From the NCBI RefSeq assembly GCF_017357425.1, contig NZ_CP014571.1:2418001-2482000 (forward strand): a stretch of 64,000 nt of DNA, written 5' to 3'. Under the pieces are notes generated by a model that was given only the letters and a program-made list of their open reading frames with translations, had not been told where the DNA came from and made no database searches. The stretch is from Arthrobacter sp. D5-1 (GTDB lineage: Bacteria; Actinomycetota; Actinomycetes; Actinomycetales; Micrococcaceae). This document shows, in pieces, positions 41,976 to 51,931 of this stretch. The translations under genes and the position numbers were made by a program. Each line of letters begins with the position of its first letter. The stretch's first letter is position 1.

Positions 41976-43427
41976 CTACCAAGGCGAGGGCTTGTAGTCC
42001 TTCAGGAAGACACCGTACTGGTCCTCGCCCTTTTCGCCCATCACTATGGGGTCGTAGACTCTCGCGGCACCATCCACCAGATCCAACGGGGCATGGAAGC
42101 CTTCTTCCATGAGCCTGACTTTGGTGTAGTGCGGGCGCTCATCGGTGATCCATCCGGTATCCACCGCGGTCATGAGGATGCCATCGGAATCCAGCATTTC
42201 CTGGGCGCTGGTCCTGGTCATCATGTTCAACGCAGCCTTGGCCATGTTCGTGTGGGGGTGTCCGGGGCCCTTGTAGGCACGGGAGAACTGTCCCTCCATG
42301 GCCGAGACGTTGACGATGTACTTCCTGTGGGCCGTCGACCGCTTCATGGCTTCCCGAAGGCGGCTGACCAGCAAGAATGGCGCAGTGACGTTGCACAGCT
42401 GGACCTCGAGCATCTCCAAGGGATCCACCTCATCCACCACTTGGGTCCAGCTGTTGATCGAGGCGAGGTCGGGGACCAAGCCGCCGGCGTCGATCGCTGT
42501 TCCGGACTCGATCCGTTCCAGGGACGCGGACCCGGTGGAGAGCGCCAGAGAGGTAATCGCATCGCCCGCCAGGACAGGGTGCTCGGTGACGCTGCTGGCA
42601 AGGGCCAAGGGATGTTTGTCATGGGCATGGCCGAACGTGACCAACTCCGGGCCACCATTGGCAGCGTCAAGGGCGGCAGGCAACGGCTCGTCCTCGGCGT
42701 CGACCAAGGGCTTGTAGGCATTGCCGGAGCGCCGAACCGTCTGGGCTGCGTTGTTGATGATGATGTCCAGCGGGCCAGCCTCGTTGAGGGAGTCCGTCAG
42801 AGCCATGACCTGCGCCGGGTCGCGGAGGTCAATGCCCACGATCCGTAGCCGGTGCAGCCACTCGCTGCTGTCTTCCATGGCGGCGAAGCGACGGGCTGCG
42901 TCCTTGGGGAAACGGGTGGTGATGGTGGTGTGGGCGCCATCCCTGAGCAGGCGCAGCGCGATGTACATGCCGATCTTGGCGCGTCCGCCGGTCAACAGGG
43001 CCCTGCGTCCCGTGAGATCCGTGCGGGCATCGCGCTTGCTGTGGCTGAAGGCCGCGCATTCAGGGCAGAGCTGGTGGTAGAAGGCATCAACCTGCGTGTA
43101 GTGCTTCTTGCAGATGTAGCAGGGACGCGAGCGGATAAGGTGGCCTGCGACCTCACCCGTGACGGAGGGGGCCAGCTTGTTGCCACGGGTTTCGTCGTCA
43201 ATGCGGTCCGGAGCGGCGGTGGCCGTCAGGGCAATGACGGCCCGGTCAGCCTCGGCGATGGAGTCGCGCTTGGTGACCCGGCGGTGCCGCTTGACGGCTT
43301 TGAACATCTTGCCGGTGGCACGGCGGACTGCAACGTAGTCCGGGTGCTCCTCGTCATAGACGTGGATCGTGGTCAGAACCTTGAGGCAGGCCTGGATCTC
43401 TTCAGGCGTCAGATCGGTGGAGCTCAT
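41976..43427 (-). CDS. SDR-family protein with N-terminal zinc ribbon
   Basis: A 483-residue fusion. Residues about 1-100 are helical and charged. A four-cysteine zinc-ribbon-like segment follows (RPCYICKKHY, LCPECAAF; near 103-128), and from about 140 a short-chain dehydrogenase domain (RRALLTGGRAKIGMYIALRL, DIIINNAAQ). The catalytic serine is in VNVSAMEGQ, but the helix that should carry Tyr-x3-Lys reads HPHTNMAKAALNMM, with Thr at the Tyr position. A roughly 100-residue insertion lies between NNAAQ and the serine. Catalysis by the usual route is doubtful; nucleic-acid or protein binding by the ribbon is possible. ATG 43427. Confidence 0.85.
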   Translation of the reverse strand: MSSTDLTPEEIQACLKVLTTIHVYDEEHPDYVAVRRATGKMFKAVKRHRRVTKRDSIAEADRAVIALTATAAPDRIDDETRGNKLAPSVTGEVAGHLIRSRPCYICKKHYTQVDAFYHQLCPECAAFSHSKRDARTDLTGRRALLTGGRAKIGMYIALRLLRDGAHTTITTRFPKDAARRFAAMEDSSEWLHRLRIVGIDLRDPAQVMALTDSLNEAGPLDIIINNAAQTVRRSGNAYKPLVDAEDEPLPAALDAANGGPELVTFGHAHDKHPLALASSVTEHPVLAGDAITSLALSTGSASLERIESGTAIDAGGLVPDLASINSWTQVVDEVDPLEMLEVQLCNVTAPFLLVSRLREAMKRSTAHRKYIVNVSAMEGQFSRAYKGPGHPHTNMAKAALNMMTRTSAQEMLDSDGILMTAVDTGWITDERPHYTKVRLMEEGFHAPLDLVDGAARVYDPIVMGEKGEDQYGVFLKDYKPSPW

Positions 43428-43500
43428 TGACCTGATTTTACAGCCTTGGGAGCCAGTGGCCTGCCTCGGGTTCTGTCGGCGTCAGTCGGGCGTCCAGCGC

Positions 43501-44907
43501 TTAGTGCGAGGCGCCCTGCGCTGCGGCATCCGCTACGCGTGACTGGATTCCTGCTGCTACTTTTTCGGCAGAGTCGCGGATGTCCGGATCATCATGGGTG
43601 GCGGCCTTGACAGCCTCGGGCAGTCCACGGCGGTGTTGCGCGGACAGCGCGAGCTCGGCCTCGCCGGGCTCGGGCACAACCTGGCCCTTTGCCAGCACGG
43701 TGATGCCTGACTCCGTCACCTTGTATCCCCGCGCCTTATCCAGGGCTGGGTCCAGGCCGATGGCCGCACCAGCAGGAACCTTCACGTTCTTGTCCAGGAT
43801 GGCCCGCTTAATCACGGCGCCTTCGCCTACCCGGACCTTATCCATGAGGACGGAGTCTTGGACACGGCTGCCGGCGGCCACGTAGGCGTCGTTGGAGATT
43901 ACGGAACCTTCAACGATGCCACCGGAGACCACCACGCCGCTGGCAACAATGGAATCGAGGGCCGTACCCACTGTGTTGTTCTCGCCTCGGACAAACTTTG
44001 CCGGGGGCGAGATGCTCTGGCGCGTGTAGATCGGCCACTCGGAGTTATACAGGTTGAAGATCGGCACGGGGGAGATGAGGTCCATATGGGCGTCATAGAA
44101 CGAGTCGATGGTACCGACGTCCCGCCAGTACGTGCGGTCCCGATCCGTGGCTCCCGGGATGTCGTTGAGCGTGAAGTCGTACACGCCCGCTTCCCCCTGG
44201 TCCACGAAATACGGAATGATGTCCCCGCCCATGTCGTGCTTGGTATCGAGGCGCTCTGCATCCACATGCAGGGCTTCAACCAGGGCGTCTGCGTTGAAGA
44301 CGTAGTTGCCCATGGAGGCCAGGAACTGCGTGGGATCTGCTGCCAGCCCGGGGGTGCTGGCCGGCTTTTCCACAAAGGCGGCGATTTTCTGGGGATCGTT
44401 CTGGTCTACCTCGATCACGCCGAATTGGTTGGCCATGTTCAGGGGCTGCCGCACAGCAGCAACCGTCGCTTTGGCGCCACTGGCAATGTGCTGCTCCACC
44501 ATTTGGGAGAAGTCCATGCGGTACACGTGGTCAGCGCCGACCACAACCACGATGTCCGGGGCGTCGTCATGGATGAGGTTCAGCGATTGGTAGATTGCGT
44601 TGGCGCTGCCAAGGAACCAGCTCTTGCCCACGCGTTGCTGCGCGGGCACAGAAGCTACATACCGGCCCAGTTGCGTTGACATACGCCAGGTCTCCGAGAT
44701 GTGCCGGTCAAGGCTGTGCGATTTGTACTGCGTCAGTACAACGATTTTCAAATATCCCGAATTAACAAGATTGGATAGTGCAAAGTCAATCAGCCTGTAG
44801 CCGCCTGCGAACGGAACCGCGGGCTTGGCCCGATCCGCCGTCAGCGGCATGAGTCGGTTGCCTTCTCCGCCTGCCAATACGATTGCCAGAACTTTCTTCA
44901 ACGCCAT
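43501..44907 (-). CDS. glgC: Glucose-1-phosphate adenylyltransferase
   Basis: Makes ADP-glucose from glucose-1-phosphate and ATP, the committed step to glycogen. It is 468 residues, slightly longer than the usual 405-430 through a C-terminal extension ([17 protein letters not shown] to the end). Motifs include [44 protein letters not shown] and the left-handed helix region at the C-terminus. ATG 44907 with GGGGAG 8 bases upstream is preferred over GTG 44913. It diverges from glgA across about 100 bases, so the two are probably co-regulated. Confidence 0.94.
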   Translation of the reverse strand: MALKKVLAIVLAGGEGNRLMPLTADRAKPAVPFAGGYRLIDFALSNLVNSGYLKIVVLTQYKSHSLDRHISETWRMSTQLGRYVASVPAQQRVGKSWFLGSANAIYQSLNLIHDDAPDIVVVVGADHVYRMDFSQMVEQHIASGAKATVAAVRQPLNMANQFGVIEVDQNDPQKIAAFVEKPASTPGLAADPTQFLASMGNYVFNADALVEALHVDAERLDTKHDMGGDIIPYFVDQGEAGVYDFTLNDIPGATDRDRTYWRDVGTIDSFYDAHMDLISPVPIFNLYNSEWPIYTRQSISPPAKFVRGENNTVGTALDSIVASGVVVSGGIVEGSVISNDAYVAAGSRVQDSVLMDKVRVGEGAVIKRAILDKNVKVPAGAAIGLDPALDKARGYKVTESGITVLAKGQVVPEPGEAELALSAQHRRGLPEAVKAATHDDPDIRDSAEKVAAGIQSRVADAAAQGASH

Positions 44908-45006
44908 GGTCACAGCTCCCCGTACGTCTTCGTATCCCCCAAAAGTCCGATTTTCCGGACTCTTTCACACTAGAACACATACGCCGGAACGACTACGTTG
45001 GTTAGC

Positions 45007-46203
45007 GTGCGAATAGACATTGTGACTAAAGAATTCCCTCCGGAAATTTATGGCGGTGCCGGTGTCCACGTTGCCGAGCTCAGCCGGGTGCTGGCAAAGC
45101 ACGTCGACCTTCACGTGCGGGCCTTCGGCGCGCTGCGTGAGACCGACTATCACGGGGCTTCGGTGGCTTCCTACGCCACCCCCGAAGACCTCGGCGACGC
45201 CAACCCAGCCCTTCAAACCCTGGGCGTGGACCTGAGGATCGTTCCGGATATTGCGGGAGCGGACCTGGTCCACTCGCACACCTGGTATGCCAACATGGCG
45301 GGCCACCTCGCCTCGCTGCTGCACGGAATTCCCCACGTGCTCAGTGCCCACAGCCTTGAGCCTCTCCGCCCGTGGAAGGCTGAGCAGCTGGGGGGCGGCT
45401 ACGCGTTGTCCTCCTGGGTGGAGAAAACGGCCTATGAGGCAGCAGCGGCGATCATCGCCGTCTCCGACGGCATGCGTCAGGACATCCTCCGCAGCTACCC
45501 CGACGTGGATCCGGACAAGGTCCGCGTTGTCCACAACGGCATCGATGTGTCCCTCTGGGAACGCGATGAAGAGGACGATGCCATCCGAGCACTGGGCATC
45601 GATCCCGCCAAGCCCAGCGTGGTCTTCGTGGGACGCAACACCCGCCAGAAGGGGGTACCGTACCTGCTTCGCGCGGCGTCCAGCCTTCCTGACGACGTCC
45701 AGTTGGTGCTGTGCCTGGGAGCCGCCGATACCCCCGAGCTTGCGGCCGAAACTGCACGGCTCATCGAGGAACTGCAAACCAAGCGCCAAGGGGTCGTCCT
45801 CATCGAGCGGATGCTGCCCCGGAAGGAACTTATCCAGGTGCTCAGCCATGCCACGGCGTTCGCCTGCCCTTCTATCTACGAGCCCCTGGGCATCGTGAAC
45901 CTCGAAGCCATGGCATGCGGCGCGGCGGTAGTGGCCAGTGCCACGGGCGGCATTCCGGAGGTGGTCCAGCATGGCGAAACCGGGCTGCTGGTACAGCTGG
46001 AGCAAGTCACCGACGGAACAGGGACGCCCCTTGACCCGGAGAAGTTCGTCAGCGACTTCGCGGCTGCCTTGAACGAGGTGGTGGCAGATCCTGCACGTGC
46101 CCGCGACATGGGCATTGCGGGGCGCCGCCGCGCGGAAGAGCACTTCTCCTGGGAGTCCATTACGGAAACAACGTTGGAGGTCTACCGCTCGGTCCTGCGC
46201 TGA
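45007..46203 (+). CDS. glgA: Glycogen synthase / alpha-maltose-1-phosphate synthase (GT4)
   Basis: A 398-residue GT4 glycosyltransferase using the ADP-glucose made by GlgC. It opens with RIDIVTKEFPPEIYGGAGVHV and has VHNGIDVSLW, VGRNTRQKGVPYLLRA and the donor-binding PSIYEPLGIVNLEAMACG. In mycobacteria the homologous GT4 enzyme makes maltose-1-phosphate (GlgM) for the GlgE route; whether that holds here is not shown by sequence. GTG 45007 is chosen over TTG 44998. Confidence 0.92.
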   Translation: MRIDIVTKEFPPEIYGGAGVHVAELSRVLAKHVDLHVRAFGALRETDYHGASVASYATPEDLGDANPALQTLGVDLRIVPDIAGADLVHSHTWYANMAGHLASLLHGIPHVLSAHSLEPLRPWKAEQLGGGYALSSWVEKTAYEAAAAIIAVSDGMRQDILRSYPDVDPDKVRVVHNGIDVSLWERDEEDDAIRALGIDPAKPSVVFVGRNTRQKGVPYLLRAASSLPDDVQLVLCLGAADTPELAAETARLIEELQTKRQGVVLIERMLPRKELIQVLSHATAFACPSIYEPLGIVNLEAMACGAAVVASATGGIPEVVQHGETGLLVQLEQVTDGTGTPLDPEKFVSDFAAALNEVVADPARARDMGIAGRRRAEEHFSWESITETTLEVYRSVLR

Positions 46204-46237
46204 ACCACCAGCGCCGCTACAGCGGAAGACAGGAAAA

Positions 46238-46279
46238 CACGACGGCGCCGCCCCCTTTGGTGGGGACGGCGCCGTCGTG
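46238..46279. terminator. Bidirectional terminator, glgA / acyl-CoA oxidase gene
   Basis: The stem CACGACGGCGCC (46238-46249) pairs with GGCGCCGTCGTG (46268-46279). The inner CCCC/GGGG bases extend the stem around a TTTGGT loop. It lies between convergent genes. Confidence 0.8.
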
Positions 46280-46326
46280 CTGTTCAACAGTTCCGCAGCT
46301 GTTAAGCGCGTGGCTGCCCGGGTCTG

Positions 46327-48426
46327 CTAGCGGGTTTTGGACGCCTTCAGTGCAAGAAGGGTTTTCTCGTCGGCGGGTGCGCTGCCGCTGGCCCGCTGCT
46401 CACGGAAGTGCTTCCGCGCCTCGTCCTGACGGGTGGATTCTGCGCCGGTCGCGATCGAGGCCCGCAGGTGCTCAGGTCCGTAGCCGAAAGCATCGACGAG
46501 GTCCACAGCGTGCGGGCGGATCTTGACGAGCAACCTGTTGATGTACGTGCCCACCGTTCGGCCACGCTGCATCGAGAGCCGTCCGTTCATGAGGTACCAG
46601 GACAGGTGCTTTTCAATCAGGGACAGCCCGAAGAGGTCACGCAGCCACGTCAAGACACGCTTGGTTCCCTCATCGGAGACCTGTGCCAGGGCTTCTGTGA
46701 AGGCCTCCCACTGGAGCAGTTCCGCGTGCGCCTGGGCGGCTTCGATGAGCTCGTTCTGATGCTGGTTGAACAGTGCCGCGGCCTGGTGCTGGGGAAGTTT
46801 GTTGGCTCCCTTGAGTGCAGCACCGACCTCGGCAACCATGGACTGCACCCGGTCGGCGAGCAACGTCCGCTGGCCTTCCTCGTCCCGCAGGGCCAGGGCG
46901 GCTTTCTGGACTGACCCCGTGTCGGCCACGAACTGGGCAACCTGGCGAAGCCCCGTCCGGTGGAGCGCCACTCCGGCCGCCTGGTCCACCACGTAGCGGG
47001 CAAGGACACCAAAGTCTGCGCTGCGGAATTCCTTGGCGTAATCGGCCAAAAGACGCTTGGCCACCAACTGCAGCAGCACGGTGTTGTCGCCCTCGAACGT
47101 GACGTACACGTCAAGGTCCGCGCGGAGGGAAGCAAAGCGGTTTTCGATCAGGAATCCGGCGCCACCGCAGGCCTCGCGGCATTCCTGCAGCGTGTCCAGG
47201 GCATGCCACGTGCTCAGCGGCTTGAGAGCGGCGGCCAACGTTTCAAGGTCCTGCCGGTCGGCGTCGGTGTCATGCGCACCGGAGAAGACGTCGTCGAATT
47301 TCTGCAGGAGCTGCTCGTGCGCGAAACTGGCCGCATAGGTAGTGGCCAGCCGGGTGAACAGCCGGCGCTGGTGCCGCTGGTAGTCCAGGAGTACTTCCTC
47401 GTCGGTTGCCGAGGAGGCGTTGAACTGACGGCGTTCAGTGGCGTACTGGATGGCAGTCTTCAAAGCAACCTTGCTGGCAGCAACCGCTGCTCCGTCCAGG
47501 GAAACGCGTCCTTGGACGAGGGTGCCAAGCATGGTGAAGAAGCGGCGCCCCGGGCTCTCGATGCTGGAGGAGTAGGTGCCGTCCACAGCCACATCGCCGT
47601 AGCGGTTCAGCAGGTTGGTGCGCGGGATCCGTACATTTGTAAAGTGCAACCGGCCGTTGTCGATGCCGTTGAGTCCACCCTTAATGCCGTCGTCTTCACC
47701 GCCGATGCCCGCAAGGAACTCCTTGGTGGCTGGATCACGGAGTTCCACATAGAACGCATGGACGCCGTGATTGACGTTCCTGGTGATCAGCTGGGCGAAC
47801 ACCACTGCGGCGAGGCCGTCGTTGGCAGCATTGCCGATGTAGTCCTTCCACGCCGCCCGGAAAGGTGTATTGATGACGAATTCCTGGCTGGCTTCGTCGT
47901 ACGTCGCCGTGGTGGCGATGCTGGCAACGTCAGAGCCGTGGCCGGTCTCGGTCATGGCGAAGCACCCGGGAATCTCCAGGCTCATAATGCCGGGGAGCCA
48001 TTTGTCCTGATGTTCCGTTGTGCCGAGGTGCATCACGGCAGAGCCGAACAGGCCCCACTGGACGCCGGCCTTGATCTGAAGTGACGGATCGGCGGTGACG
48101 ATCTCTTCGAAGCCGGCGATGTTGCCGCCATGATCGTCGGAGCCACCCAACCGGGTGGGGAAGGCACGATGGACAGTGTTGTTGTCCACCAGGAACTTCA
48201 ATTGCTCGAACACGCGGGCGCGGTGCTCGGTGTGGTGCAGTCCTTCGATCTTTTGTACCGCCGGATTGCCTGCCACTTTGCGGGCCTCGTGGCGGATGTG
48301 TGCCCACTTGCCGAGAAGCTGCTCTCCAAGCGAGGCGACGTCCACCGCAGGCTCGGCGCCAGTAGCGGCATCCTTGCTGCCTGTGGGGTGCTGGGCCGAT
48401 GCGGTCCGGTCCACTACTTCAGTCAT
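46327..48426 (-). CDS. Acyl-CoA oxidase/dehydrogenase-family flavoprotein (ACOX-like)
   Basis: A 699-residue FAD protein, much longer than standard acyl-CoA dehydrogenases (about 390) and matching the peroxisomal acyl-CoA oxidase layout. FAD and substrate regions are CFAMTETGHGSDVASIATTATYD, IGNAANDGLAAVVFAQL and EACGGAGFLIENRFASLRADLDVYVTFEGDN (given in part). It introduces the trans-2 double bond in acyl-CoA; oxygen versus an electron-transfer protein as acceptor cannot be told. ATG 48426 with GAAGGAAG upstream is chosen. It lies 47 bases downstream of tetR on the same strand. Confidence 0.9.
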   Translation of the reverse strand: MTEVVDRTASAQHPTGSKDAATGAEPAVDVASLGEQLLGKWAHIRHEARKVAGNPAVQKIEGLHHTEHRARVFEQLKFLVDNNTVHRAFPTRLGGSDDHGGNIAGFEEIVTADPSLQIKAGVQWGLFGSAVMHLGTTEHQDKWLPGIMSLEIPGCFAMTETGHGSDVASIATTATYDEASQEFVINTPFRAAWKDYIGNAANDGLAAVVFAQLITRNVNHGVHAFYVELRDPATKEFLAGIGGEDDGIKGGLNGIDNGRLHFTNVRIPRTNLLNRYGDVAVDGTYSSSIESPGRRFFTMLGTLVQGRVSLDGAAVAASKVALKTAIQYATERRQFNASSATDEEVLLDYQRHQRRLFTRLATTYAASFAHEQLLQKFDDVFSGAHDTDADRQDLETLAAALKPLSTWHALDTLQECREACGGAGFLIENRFASLRADLDVYVTFEGDNTVLLQLVAKRLLADYAKEFRSADFGVLARYVVDQAAGVALHRTGLRQVAQFVADTGSVQKAALALRDEEGQRTLLADRVQSMVAEVGAALKGANKLPQHQAAALFNQHQNELIEAAQAHAELLQWEAFTEALAQVSDEGTKRVLTWLRDLFGLSLIEKHLSWYLMNGRLSMQRGRTVGTYINRLLVKIRPHAVDLVDAFGYGPEHLRASIATGAESTRQDEARKHFREQRASGSAPADEKTLLALKASKTR

Positions 48427-48473
48427 GTTGCTTCCTTCTTTGGTTTCCGACAACTGATGAGTCATTGCTGGTG

Positions 48474-49166
48474 TCAGGTGGATGTCTTGAGCGCTGGAGC
48501 AATGCCGAGGCACAACCAGTCGGTGATTTGAGCTGCCATGGTTTCCTGGTCCGGCTTGGCGTCGCCTGCCGGGCTCCCCAGCCACATCTCTCCGGCGTTC
48601 CTGACGAGGCCGATGGCGGCGGTGGGCCAATAGACAAGCACCGCTTCCTTCTCTTCGCCCAGGTACTCCCGCATGGGGGTGGCGATCATTTCAGTGATTT
48701 GCTCAAAGAAGTTCCCCAGCGCTCCCGAGGCGGCAATGGCGTCCTGCGCTGACGCTTCACCTGGAGTAAGCCGGGTAATGAACGCATACACGTGGGGGCT
48801 TGATTCGGCCATCTGCAGGTAGGCGGAGACCATGGCGAACAACCCTTCGCGGGGAGTCGATGCCAGCTGTGCGGCTTCCTGCATGCGGCGCTGCATCTGC
48901 CCCAGCACTACCTCGCCCATGGCTTGCTGAAGTCCCGCTTTGTCGCCGAAATAGCGATAGAAAACAGACTTCGACGTACCGGCGGCTCCCGCTATGTCCT
49001 CCATGGACGCATCACTACCGAGCCTGTGAACCGCTTTGCGCGCTTGCCTGATGAGTTCGGCACGCCGCTCCTCGCGGTGGGACTGCCAACGGGCAGTCCG
49101 GCCGTCGACGACGGTATTCTGCGCATCCGCTGCGGCACTGGCGAATTCTTCGTGGCGACTGTTCAC
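48474..49166 (-). CDS. TetR-family regulator of the fatty-acid cluster
   Basis: A 230-residue TetR-type repressor. The DNA-binding part is at about residues 33-80: ELIRQARKAVHRLG, ASMEDIAGAAGTSKSVFYRYF and GDKAGLQQAMG. A roughly 130-residue ligand domain follows. The start is GTG 49166; the base before it is the first base of a perfect palindrome (49167-49197), so the mRNA is probably leaderless or nearly so and the gene autoregulated. The frame stays open far upstream only as an antisense run over fadA. An acyl-CoA inducer is inferred from neighbours. Confidence 0.92.
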   Translation of the reverse strand: MNSRHEEFASAAADAQNTVVDGRTARWQSHREERRAELIRQARKAVHRLGSDASMEDIAGAAGTSKSVFYRYFGDKAGLQQAMGEVVLGQMQRRMQEAAQLASTPREGLFAMVSAYLQMAESSPHVYAFITRLTPGEASAQDAIAASGALGNFFEQITEMIATPMREYLGEEKEAVLVYWPTAAIGLVRNAGEMWLGSPAGDAKPDQETMAAQITDWLCLGIAPALKTST

Positions 49167-49197
49167 GATACCCAGCGTATCAGGTACGCTGGGTATC
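49167..49197. promoter_or_regulatory. TetR operator palindrome between tetR and fadA
   Basis: Perfect 13-base arms, GATACCCAGCGTA (49167-49179) and TACGCTGGGTATC (49185-49197), are separated by TCAGG. It abuts the tetR GTG start and lies 30 bases before fadA, so one bound repressor would shut off both divergent transcripts. Confidence 0.88.
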
Positions 49198-49227
49198 AGT
49201 AACTGGCATTGATCGAAGGAGACCAGC

Positions 49228-50580
49228 ATGGCTGCAGCAGACGTCACCACGGGTGGGACCCGGGAACCGGCTTCCACCCCCCAAGCACCACGCAAGGCGG
49301 TCATCGTGGGCGGCAACCGCATCCCCTTTGCCCGCACAGGAGGCGCGTACGTTAAGTCCTCCAACCAGGACATGCTCACCGCGGCGCTGGAAGGCTTGAT
49401 CGCCAGGTTCGGGCTGCAGGACGAACACATTGGCGAGGTTGCCGCCGGAGCGGTGCTCAAACATTCGAGGGATTTCAACCTCACCCGCGAAGCCGTCCTC
49501 GGCTCAGCGCTGTCACCGGAAACTCCCGCCTATGATCTGCAGCAAGCATGCGCGACCGGGCTTGAAACGGTGATCGGGTTGTCCAACAAGATCAAGCTGG
49601 GGCAAATTGAGTCAGCCATTGCCGGTGGGGTGGATTCGGCATCCGACGCCCCGATCGCCGTGAGCGAGGGACTGCGTGAGATCCTGCTGGATCTCAACCG
49701 TGCCAAAACCCCTATCCAAAAGCTCAAGATCATCGGCCGCATCCGCCCCAAGGACCTGGCACCTGATGCACCGAACACGGGTGAGCCGCGCACCGGTCTT
49801 TCCATGGGGGAGCACCAGGCACTCACTACGGCGCAGTGGAAGATCACCCGCGAAGCCCAGGATGAACTTGCTTTCAACAGCCACCGCAATCTTGCTGCCG
49901 CTTATGAACGCGGCTTCTTTGATGACCTCATCACTCCCTACCGCGGCCTCAACCGCGACTCCAACCTGCGCGCAGATACCACTTTGGAGAAACTCGGATC
50001 GCTGAAGCCGGTCTTCGGCAAGAACCTCGGCGCGGAGGCGACCATGACGGCGGGCAACTCGACGCCACTCACTGACGGCGCATCCACCGTCCTGCTCGCA
50101 ACGGGGGAGTGGGCCGACGCCCACGGCCTGCCTAAGCTCGCGACGGTCCTGGACGGCGAAGCCGCCGCAGTGGACTTCGTGCACGGTAAGGACGGCCTCC
50201 TCATGGCGCCCGTTTTCGCAGTTCCGCGCCTGCTGGCCCGTCATGGCCTGACGTTCGAGGACATCGATTTCTTCGAGATCCACGAAGCATTCGCCGGCAC
50301 GGTCCTGAGTACACTCGCTGCCTGGGAGGACGAAGACTTTGGCCGTACCAGGCTCGGACTCGATGGAGCGCTCGGAAAGGTTGACCGGGCAAAGCTCAAC
50401 GTCAACGGATCGTCGTTGGCTGCCGGGCACCCGTTCGCCGCTACCGGTGGCAGGATTGTGGCAAGCCTTGCGAAGATGCTGCATGAGAAGGGCTCCGTGG
50501 ACGGGCGTCCGGCCCGCGGCCTGATCTCCGTTTGCGCCGCAGGCGGCCAGGGCGTCGTTGCCCTTCTGGAAGCAGCATAG
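49228..50580 (+). CDS. Acetyl-CoA C-acyltransferase (thiolase, FadA2/FadI-like)
   Basis: A 450-residue thiolase performing the last step of beta-oxidation or, in reverse, chain extension. The nucleophilic cysteine is in YDLQQACATGLETV, the histidine in LAAGHPFAATGGR, and the second catalytic cysteine in LISVCAAGGQGVVALLEA, so all are present (unlike the thiolase at 17951). The E-I-H-E-A-F block appears as DFFEIHEAFAGTVL. ATG 49228. First gene of fadA-fabG-maoC under the TetR operator, resembling the fadA2-fabG4-htdX group of mycobacteria. Confidence 0.93.
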   Translation: MAAADVTTGGTREPASTPQAPRKAVIVGGNRIPFARTGGAYVKSSNQDMLTAALEGLIARFGLQDEHIGEVAAGAVLKHSRDFNLTREAVLGSALSPETPAYDLQQACATGLETVIGLSNKIKLGQIESAIAGGVDSASDAPIAVSEGLREILLDLNRAKTPIQKLKIIGRIRPKDLAPDAPNTGEPRTGLSMGEHQALTTAQWKITREAQDELAFNSHRNLAAAYERGFFDDLITPYRGLNRDSNLRADTTLEKLGSLKPVFGKNLGAEATMTAGNSTPLTDGASTVLLATGEWADAHGLPKLATVLDGEAAAVDFVHGKDGLLMAPVFAVPRLLARHGLTFEDIDFFEIHEAFAGTVLSTLAAWEDEDFGRTRLGLDGALGKVDRAKLNVNGSSLAAGHPFAATGGRIVASLAKMLHEKGSVDGRPARGLISVCAAGGQGVVALLEAA

Positions 50581-50590
50581 GGGGAACTCC

Positions 50591-51931
50591 ATGACAGACA
50601 AATACACACAACTGGTGAGCCACGGGCTGGGAAGGAACGTCGCCAAACGGCTCGGATTGCCTCAGCCGGTGGAGCTTCGCCGCTACCAACCCGGCAGCCC
50701 ACTGGTCACCGGCCCGGTTCTGGTCAACGGAGACAGTCCAGGTGCGGACGATATTGCCACCACACTCCTCGGGTGGGGTCTTGACGTCCGACGGAACGCG
50801 TTGCCCAAGGAAAAACTGGGCGCCATCATTGTGGTCCTCGATGCTGTCCAACACCCCGGAGACCTTGCCGGACCCGTCCTGACCGCAGGCACTTCGCTTC
50901 GGGATCTGGGCGCCAACGGACGGGTAGTCACCATCTCCCGGACATCCCATTCAGCCCAAAACCCTTCCGGGGCCGCAGCGCGCCAGGGCATTGACGGGCT
51001 GGTGCGGTCCTTGGCCAAGGAACTCCGTGCAGGCTCCACCGCCAACGGCATACTGCTCGACGACAACCTCGCCACCACGAGTCCCTCGGCATTGGGTGCA
51101 CTCAGGTTCTTCCTCTCCGGGCGTTCTGCCTACGTGGACGGACAGTTCCTGACGGTCAGCTCGACGTCGGGCACCTTGCCCAGCGACCCGGACAGGCCGT
51201 TGGCCGGCAAGGTTGCAGTAGTCACCGGGGCGGCCAGGGGTATTGGAGCTGCCATTGCCCGGACGCTGCACCGCGACGGCGCCAGAGTGGTTGCAGTGGA
51301 CATCCCGGCAGCCGGGGACCACCTGGCTGCCGTGGCCAACGAGGTACGGGGCACCGCTCTTCAGCTCGATATCAGTCGTGACGACGCCGGTCACCGGATC
51401 ATCGAGCACGCGGTGGAACGCCACGGCCGGCTCGACATCGTGGTCCACAATGCCGGAATCACCCGCGACAGGCTGCTGGCGAACATGGACGAAAGCCGAT
51501 GGCAGTCGGTGATCGCCGTCAACATCGCAGCCCAACTGAACATCAACGAGGTCCTTCTCGCATCCGAACACTTCAAGGACGCACCGCGCATCGTGTCGGT
51601 GGCTTCCACCAGTGGCATCGCAGGCAACAGGGGACAGACCAACTACGGTGCTTCCAAGGGCGGGGTGATCGGCATGGTGAGGTCCACGGCCTTGCTGATG
51701 GAACCCTTCGATGGAACCATCAACGCGGTGGCCCCCGGGTTCATTGAAACCGAAATGACGGCCCGGATGCCCTTTGCCATCCGGGAGGCTGCCCGCAGGC
51801 TTAACTCGCTCAAGCAGGGCGGACAGCCGCGGGACGTAGCCGAGGCCATCTCCTTCCTGGCCAGTGACGCCGCTGGTGGAATTTCCGGCCAGGTCCTGCG
51901 GGTCTGCGGTCAGCAATTGGTGGGAGCATGA
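50591..51931 (+). CDS. 3-oxoacyl-CoA/ACP reductase, FabG4-like high-molecular-weight SDR
   Basis: A 446-residue two-domain reductase. Residues about 1-200 are a degenerate Rossmann-like domain (LVNGDSPGADDIATTLL) typical of FabG4. The active SDR domain follows with VTGAARGIGAAIA, VVHNAGITRD, the serine in VASTSGIAG and NYGASKGG for Tyr-x3-Lys. It interconverts 3-oxoacyl- and 3-hydroxyacyl thioesters between the MaoC hydratase and thiolase steps. ATG 50591 has GGGGA upstream. Its stop overlaps the maoC start (ATGA). Confidence 0.92.
   Translation: MTDKYTQLVSHGLGRNVAKRLGLPQPVELRRYQPGSPLVTGPVLVNGDSPGADDIATTLLGWGLDVRRNALPKEKLGAIIVVLDAVQHPGDLAGPVLTAGTSLRDLGANGRVVTISRTSHSAQNPSGAAARQGIDGLVRSLAKELRAGSTANGILLDDNLATTSPSALGALRFFLSGRSAYVDGQFLTVSSTSGTLPSDPDRPLAGKVAVVTGAARGIGAAIARTLHRDGARVVAVDIPAAGDHLAAVANEVRGTALQLDISRDDAGHRIIEHAVERHGRLDIVVHNAGITRDRLLANMDESRWQSVIAVNIAAQLNINEVLLASEHFKDAPRIVSVASTSGIAGNRGQTNYGASKGGVIGMVRSTALLMEPFDGTINAVAPGFIETEMTARMPFAIREAARRLNSLKQGGQPRDVAEAISFLASDAAGGISGQVLRVCGQQLVGA

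Noticed and set aside
44965..46287. A 440-codon minus-strand frame over glgA
   Set aside because: It mirrors the GT4 gene codon by codon; no ribosome site or domain.
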